A stretch of DNA of 9,912 nucleotides from Bacteroidota bacterium. GTDB taxonomy: Bacteria > Bacteroidota > Bacteroidia > Bacteroidales > JAAYUG01. Position 1 is the stretch's first letter. Every line of letters starts with the position of its first letter. The stretch spans positions 1 to 9,912 of the forward strand of contig JAKAMP010000055.1 in assembly GCA_021812865.1 (NCBI GenBank). Direction: 5' to 3'. Shown here one piece after another: positions 6,736 through 9,912 of the stretch. The position numbers were made by a program, and so were the translations under genes. Under the pieces are notes generated by a model. It was not told the origin of the DNA and ran no database searches. It was given only the letters and a program-made list of their open reading frames with translations.

Positions 6736-8385
6736 ATGAAAATTGCCCTTGCACAGTTAAATTATCACATCGGCAACTTTTTCGAAAATACCACCCGTAT
6801 TGCTTTTGAAGTGAAACAAGCCCAGGAGCAAAATGTGGATCTGATGATTTTTTCGGAACTTTCAGTGTGTGGGTACCCGCCTCTTGACCTGCTCGAACAT
6901 AAATGGTTCATTGAAAAATGCATGGCTTCGATTCAGCAACTGGCCCGCATCTGTACCGATATTGGCGTGATTGTGGGCGGCCCTTCGATGAATCCCGACC
7001 AGCATGGCAAAAACCTTTTCAACTCGGCCTACTTTCTGTATGAAGGAGAAATAAAGCAGGTGATCAATAAATCGCTGCTTCCCACCTATGATATATTCGA
7101 TGAATACAGGTATTTCGAACCCAATGATCAGTTCAGGCTCATTGAATTCAAAGGAAAGAAAATAGCGCTGACCATCTGTGAAGATCTCTGGGATGATCAG
7201 CCGGCGCTTGATTCGTTCGGCCGTACGAAACTTTACCGGGTTTCGCCCATGCACGAGCTCAGTAAGATGCTCCCCGACCTCGTCATAAACATCGCTGCCA
7301 GTCCGTTCTCCTACCGAAAACAGGAATTGAAGCAATCCATTTTCATCAACAAGGCAAAGAAATACAAGCTGCCGGTATTTTATGTGAACCAGGCTGGGGC
7401 TCAGACTGAACTGATCTTCGAAGGCAATTCCATGGTGATCAACCGCAAAGGAGAGATTGTAACCCTGTTGAAGCGGTTCGCGGAAGAAATCCGGGTGGTT
7501 GACCTCGATACCATAGATTCCCTTTCGCCGGTGGACTTCGAATACCATGATATAGCGTATGTTCACGATGCGCTGGTATTGGGCATCAGGGACTATTTCA
7601 CCAAGCTGGGCATACAATCGGCTATACTGGGTTTATCGGGGGGTATTGATTCAGCCATTACGCTTGTACTGGCTGTAAGAGCCCTGGGAAAGGAAAATGT
7701 GCGCGTACTGTTGATGCCGTCCAGGTATTCCTCGGAACATTCCGTGACCGATGCCGAAGAACTGGTACGCAGGCTCGATGTCCAGGCCAATACCCTGCCA
7801 ATCGAATCCCTCATGGATGCATTCGAATCCCTTCTTTTGCCTTCATTCCAGAACCTGCCGGCCGATATTGCCGAAGAAAACATACAGGCCAGGATAAGGG
7901 GAACCCTGCTGATGGCCTTCTCCAACAAGTTCGGAAATATTCTTCTGAACACCTCAAACAAGAGCGAAGCAGCCGTTGGATATGGAACCCTTTACGGCGA
8001 TATGGCCGGCGGACTCTCAGTGCTGGGCGACGTTTACAAAACCGATGTTTACAGGCTTGCCCATTACATAAATGAACAGGAAGAAATCATTCCGGGAAAT
8101 ATTCTCGTCAAACCTCCTTCTGCCGAGTTGAGACCAAACCAGAAGGACAGCGACTCCTTGCCTGAGTATGATCTGCTGGACAGGATTCTCTATGAGTATA
8201 TAGAAATGTTCAAGTCATCAGAGGAAATTATCCGGATGGGGTTTGATGAAGCTACCGTGAACCGGGTAATCCGCATGGTAAACAACAACGAATACAAGCG
8301 GTATCAAACTCCACCCATCCTGAGAATCACCTCAAAGGCATTCGGACCCGGACGAAGGATGCCCCTGGTGGCGAGGTACGGTTAA
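6736..8385 (+). CDS. nadE: Glutamine-dependent NAD+ synthetase
   Basis: A 549-residue cytoplasmic two-domain enzyme making NAD+ from deamido-NAD+ (NaAD), ATP and glutamine, the last step of NAD biosynthesis. Residues 1-~265 are a nitrilase-type glutaminase with the catalytic triad Glu41 (FSELSVCGYPP), Lys112 (NKSLLPTYD) and Cys148 (TICEDLW); it supplies ammonia from glutamine. Residues ~275-549 are the synthetase domain with the ATP pyrophosphatase P-loop SGGIDS (301-306) and the NTSNKSEAAVGYGTLYGD region (405-422) that contacts NaAD. Length and motif order are normal for the short bacterial glutamine-dependent form. The ATG at 6736 gives the standard start MKIALAQLNYHIGN. It diverges from the gldB-like gene and is followed after 96 bases by a Crp/Fnr-type regulator with its own promoter, so it is probably transcribed alone. 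Confidence 0.97.
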   Translation: MKIALAQLNYHIGNFFENTTRIAFEVKQAQEQNVDLMIFSELSVCGYPPLDLLEHKWFIEKCMASIQQLARICTDIGVIVGGPSMNPDQHGKNLFNSAYFLYEGEIKQVINKSLLPTYDIFDEYRYFEPNDQFRLIEFKGKKIALTICEDLWDDQPALDSFGRTKLYRVSPMHELSKMLPDLVINIAASPFSYRKQELKQSIFINKAKKYKLPVFYVNQAGAQTELIFEGNSMVINRKGEIVTLLKRFAEEIRVVDLDTIDSLSPVDFEYHDIAYVHDALVLGIRDYFTKLGIQSAILGLSGGIDSAITLVLAVRALGKENVRVLLMPSRYSSEHSVTDAEELVRRLDVQANTLPIESLMDAFESLLLPSFQNLPADIAEENIQARIRGTLLMAFSNKFGNILLNTSNKSEAAVGYGTLYGDMAGGLSVLGDVYKTDVYRLAHYINEQEEIIPGNILVKPPSAELRPNQKDSDSLPEYDLLDRILYEYIEMFKSSEEIIRMGFDEATVNRVIRMVNNNEYKRYQTPPILRITSKAFGPGRRMPLVARYG

Positions 8386-8396
8386 CGGCTGTCGTT

Positions 8397-8411
8397 TCAA
8401 CGAAATGTTGA
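8397..8411. promoter_or_regulatory. Inverted repeat upstream of the Crp/Fnr-type gene (possible operator)
   Basis: TCAAC (8397-8401) and GTTGA (8407-8411) form a 5-bp inverted repeat with a 5-base gap, ending 17 bases upstream of the TTTG element at 8429. The size and position would suit an activator or autoregulatory site for a dimeric regulator such as the product of the next gene. It does not match the E. coli FNR (TTGAT-N4-ATCAA) or CRP (TGTGA-N6-TCACA) boxes. Confidence 0.25.
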
Positions 8412-8428
8412 TTATGAATGAATTATTA

Positions 8429-8456
8429 TTTGAATACGATTATTTTTTTACTTTTG
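8429..8456 (+). promoter_or_regulatory. Promoter of the Crp/Fnr-type gene
   Basis: TTTG at 8429-8432 and TACTTTTG at 8449-8456 are separated by 16 bases, the same elements and spacing as before the ferredoxin gene. The two promoters also share the flanks TTTGAAT and TTACTTTTGT. The -7 element ends 25 bases before the ATG at 8482. Confidence 0.65.
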
Positions 8457-8481
8457 TGCTTTAAAACATTGATGAAGGATC

Positions 8482-9183
8482 ATGCAGCAGAAGACTATCA
8501 ACTTTGAGAATTGCATTGATAACCAGAAATCGGTTTTTGCGGTTCTTACACCGGAAGAAAAGGAAAACATCAAGCGCCACCTGATTTGCAACCTCTATAA
8601 GAAAGGAGAAATTATTTTCAAGGAAGGTGATAAGCCAAACGGGCTGATTTGCCTGTCCGACGGAAAAGTAAAAGTCTTCAAAGAAGGCGTTGGCGGCCGC
8701 GAACAAATCATCCGTATGGCTAAACCTGTTGGATTTATAGGATACAGGGCATTGTTTGCCGAAGAAATTCATCACGCCACGGCGGTTGCGATTGAAGATT
8801 CAGCCACCTGCCTTATCGAAAAAGAGATTGTATACCAGCTGCTGCGGTCCAATCCCGATTTTTCGCTAAGCATCATCAAAGCCTTTGCCACCGAACTGGG
8901 ATTTTCGCTCGACCGTACGGTTACCCTCACACAAAAACATATACGCGGACGTCTGGCCGAATCGCTGGTGTTCCTGAAAGACACCTATGGGTTTGAAGCC
9001 GATAATGCCACATTGAAAGTATATCTTTCCAGGGAAGACATTGCCAACCTTTCGAATATGACTACTTCCAATGCCATCCGCACCCTATCTGCATTCGCCA
9101 GCGAGGGAGTGATCGGAATCGACGGCCGGAAGATCAAGATTATCGATCTTGCCAAGCTCGAAAGAATAAGCGATCTCGGTTAA
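8482..9183 (+). CDS. Crp/Fnr-family transcriptional regulator
   Basis: A 233-residue predicted DNA-binding regulator. Residues ~18-125 form a cyclic-nucleotide-binding-type beta-roll (YKKGEIIFKEGDKPNGLI, then IGYRALF); a dimerisation helix follows at ~125-150. Residues ~152-225 are the winged helix-turn-helix, with LSREDIANLSNMTTSNAIRTL around the recognition helix and a wing ending GRKIKIIDL. The phosphate-binding Glu and Arg of cAMP-binding CRP are not recognisable (GYRALFAEEIHHATAV, 87-102), so a cAMP ligand is unlikely. Cysteines at 11, 36, 57 and 110 do not form the FNR iron-sulfur pattern. GAAGGA at 8474-8479 lies 2 bases before the ATG, closer than an ideal ribosome site. It has its own promoter and converges on the glycosyltransferase gene, 17 bases between stops. 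Targets are unknown; relatives in the phylum often respond to redox, oxygen or nitrosative stress. Confidence 0.88.
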   Translation: MQQKTINFENCIDNQKSVFAVLTPEEKENIKRHLICNLYKKGEIIFKEGDKPNGLICLSDGKVKVFKEGVGGREQIIRMAKPVGFIGYRALFAEEIHHATAVAIEDSATCLIEKEIVYQLLRSNPDFSLSIIKAFATELGFSLDRTVTLTQKHIRGRLAESLVFLKDTYGFEADNATLKVYLSREDIANLSNMTTSNAIRTLSAFASEGVIGIDGRKIKIIDLAKLERISDLG

Positions 9184-9200
9184 GGGCGCCCCTAAAGATT

Positions 9201-9912
9201 TTATTTTGCCTTTATCAGGCTTTCTACCTGACTTACGGTTCTGCTAATGAGGAAGACCGATTCGACTTTTTTTCTGCCTTCTTCACCCATCCTTTCAAAG
9301 AGTGAAGGATTATTGATCATCATTTCAACTTTCTCAGCCATTTCCTTCAGGTTGAAGTCTTCCACGAAATAGCCACTTACGCCCTGGTCGATGATTTCAC
9401 GCGTGCTGCGTACATCAAAAGCAATTACGGGTTTCCGGCATGCCATGGCTTCAACCAGTACATAGCCAAATCCTTCCCACAGAGAGGTAAGACAGAACAG
9501 ATCGATGCCCATCATAAAGGATTTAATGTTTTCAACGAAACCAAGAAACACCACTTCATCCTGCACTCCTTTTTCGTGGGAATAATTCACCAGTTCCTGC
9601 TTCAGCTTACCCTCCCCGGCAATCAGAATTTTAAAGCAATACCCCTTTTGTTTCAAAATGGCCGCCAGATCAATGAGGTATCTTTGCCCTTTCTCAGGCG
9701 ATAACCTTCCGGCATTCCCGATGATAAACTCTCCCGGCTTTCTCTCAAAAACATGCCCCACCTCCAGCCGGTCATAAGCATCCAGGTTGATGCCATTATA
9801 AATTACCCTGATCCTGTCGGGATTGATGAGTTGTGGATTGTTGGCAAGAATGGATCTCTTGGTTTCTTCGGAGTTGGCAATCACCCAGGTAAGGATGTGA
9901 CCAAAAAGTAAC
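9201..9912 (-). CDS. GT4-type glycosyltransferase, C-terminal part (runs off right edge)
   Basis: 236 residues are visible, open to the window edge on the 5' side, so the acceptor-binding N-terminal Rossmann half is outside. The visible part begins LLFGHILTWVIANSEETK, the inter-domain hinge of retaining GT-B enzymes, and then the donor-binding domain: GNAGRLSPEKG (phosphate-contacting Arg69 and Lys74, counted in the visible part), ILIAGEG, VVFLGFVENI, and the E-x7-E motif EGFGYVLVE (Glu146 and Glu154). These are hallmarks of family GT4 enzymes that move a sugar from a nucleotide donor to a lipid or glycan. A GTG at 9884-9882 is inside this domain and is not the start. The product would act in surface polysaccharide, LPS or glycolipid synthesis; the specific sugar is unknown. 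More genes of that type may lie beyond the edge. Confidence 0.9.
   Translation of the reverse strand, partial: LLFGHILTWVIANSEETKRSILANNPQLINPDRIRVIYNGINLDAYDRLEVGHVFERKPGEFIIGNAGRLSPEKGQRYLIDLAAILKQKGYCFKILIAGEGKLKQELVNYSHEKGVQDEVVFLGFVENIKSFMMGIDLFCLTSLWEGFGYVLVEAMACRKPVIAFDVRSTREIIDQGVSGYFVEDFNLKEMAEKVEMMINNPSLFERMGEEGRKKVESVFLISRTVSQVESLIKAK

Noticed and set aside
6862..7617. Minus-strand open frame of 251 codons
   Set aside because: It is antisense to the glutaminase domain of nadE, whose catalytic triad and order are intact. The composition is that of a shadow frame.
9184..9191. GGGCGCCC between the convergent crp-like and glycosyltransferase genes, considered as a terminator
   Set aside because: It is a perfect palindrome without a loop and has no adjacent T tract, so it cannot form a normal terminator hairpin.
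9208..9220. GCCTTTATCAGGC hairpin at the 3' end of the glycosyltransferase gene
   Set aside because: The stem is only 4 bp, lies inside the coding sequence and lacks a downstream T run on either strand.
1..9912. CRISPR array, insertion sequence, prophage, tRNA, rRNA or toxin-antitoxin system
   Set aside because: I saw no regularly spaced repeats, transposase motifs, terminal inverted repeats, RNA gene patterns or small paired genes of that kind. The window reads as ordinary chromosome.

Overview
This window looks like ordinary chromosome from a member of the Bacteroidota, probably Bacteroidales or a close relative. The evidence is a GldB-family lipoprotein, a Crp/Fnr regulator of the type usual in the phylum, Bacteroidota-type promoter elements (TAnnTTTG, with TTTG further upstream) and start codons mostly without a Shine-Dalgarno sequence. 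A small 2[4Fe-4S] ferredoxin fits anaerobic metabolism, but that is an inference.

Layout. The left edge (1-50, minus) holds only the signal peptide of an exported protein. After a 292-base AT-rich divergent spacer comes a tightly packed plus-strand operon, 343-5236. It encodes a very large exported protein (degenerate peptidase-MA-like domain, TolB-like propeller, Omp85-like outer-membrane barrel), a half-length TauE/SafE membrane protein, and an M20D metallo-amidohydrolase; the gaps are 10 and 6 bases. A stand-alone ferredoxin gene (5317-5484), too short for routine ORF calling, follows with its own promoter and a strong intrinsic terminator. On the minus strand is a GldB-type lipoprotein (5568-6584), divergent from a glutamine-dependent NAD+ synthetase (6736-8385, plus). 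A Crp/Fnr-type regulator (8482-9183, plus) then converges on the C-terminal part of a GT4-type glycosyltransferase (9201-9912, minus) that runs off the right edge.

How the genes work together. The window is a patchwork of short transcription units rather than one pathway. The first operon joins an outer-membrane or secretion-type protein with a transporter and a peptidase-like enzyme; any shared job is unknown. Three short units (ferredoxin, gldB, crp-like) share the same -7 octamer TACTTTTG placed 21-25 bases before the start codon. I found no CRISPR array, insertion sequence, tRNA, rRNA, phage or toxin gene, and no convincing new defence or biosynthetic system. The most unusual item is the 1102-residue fusion protein with its apparently dead peptidase domain.
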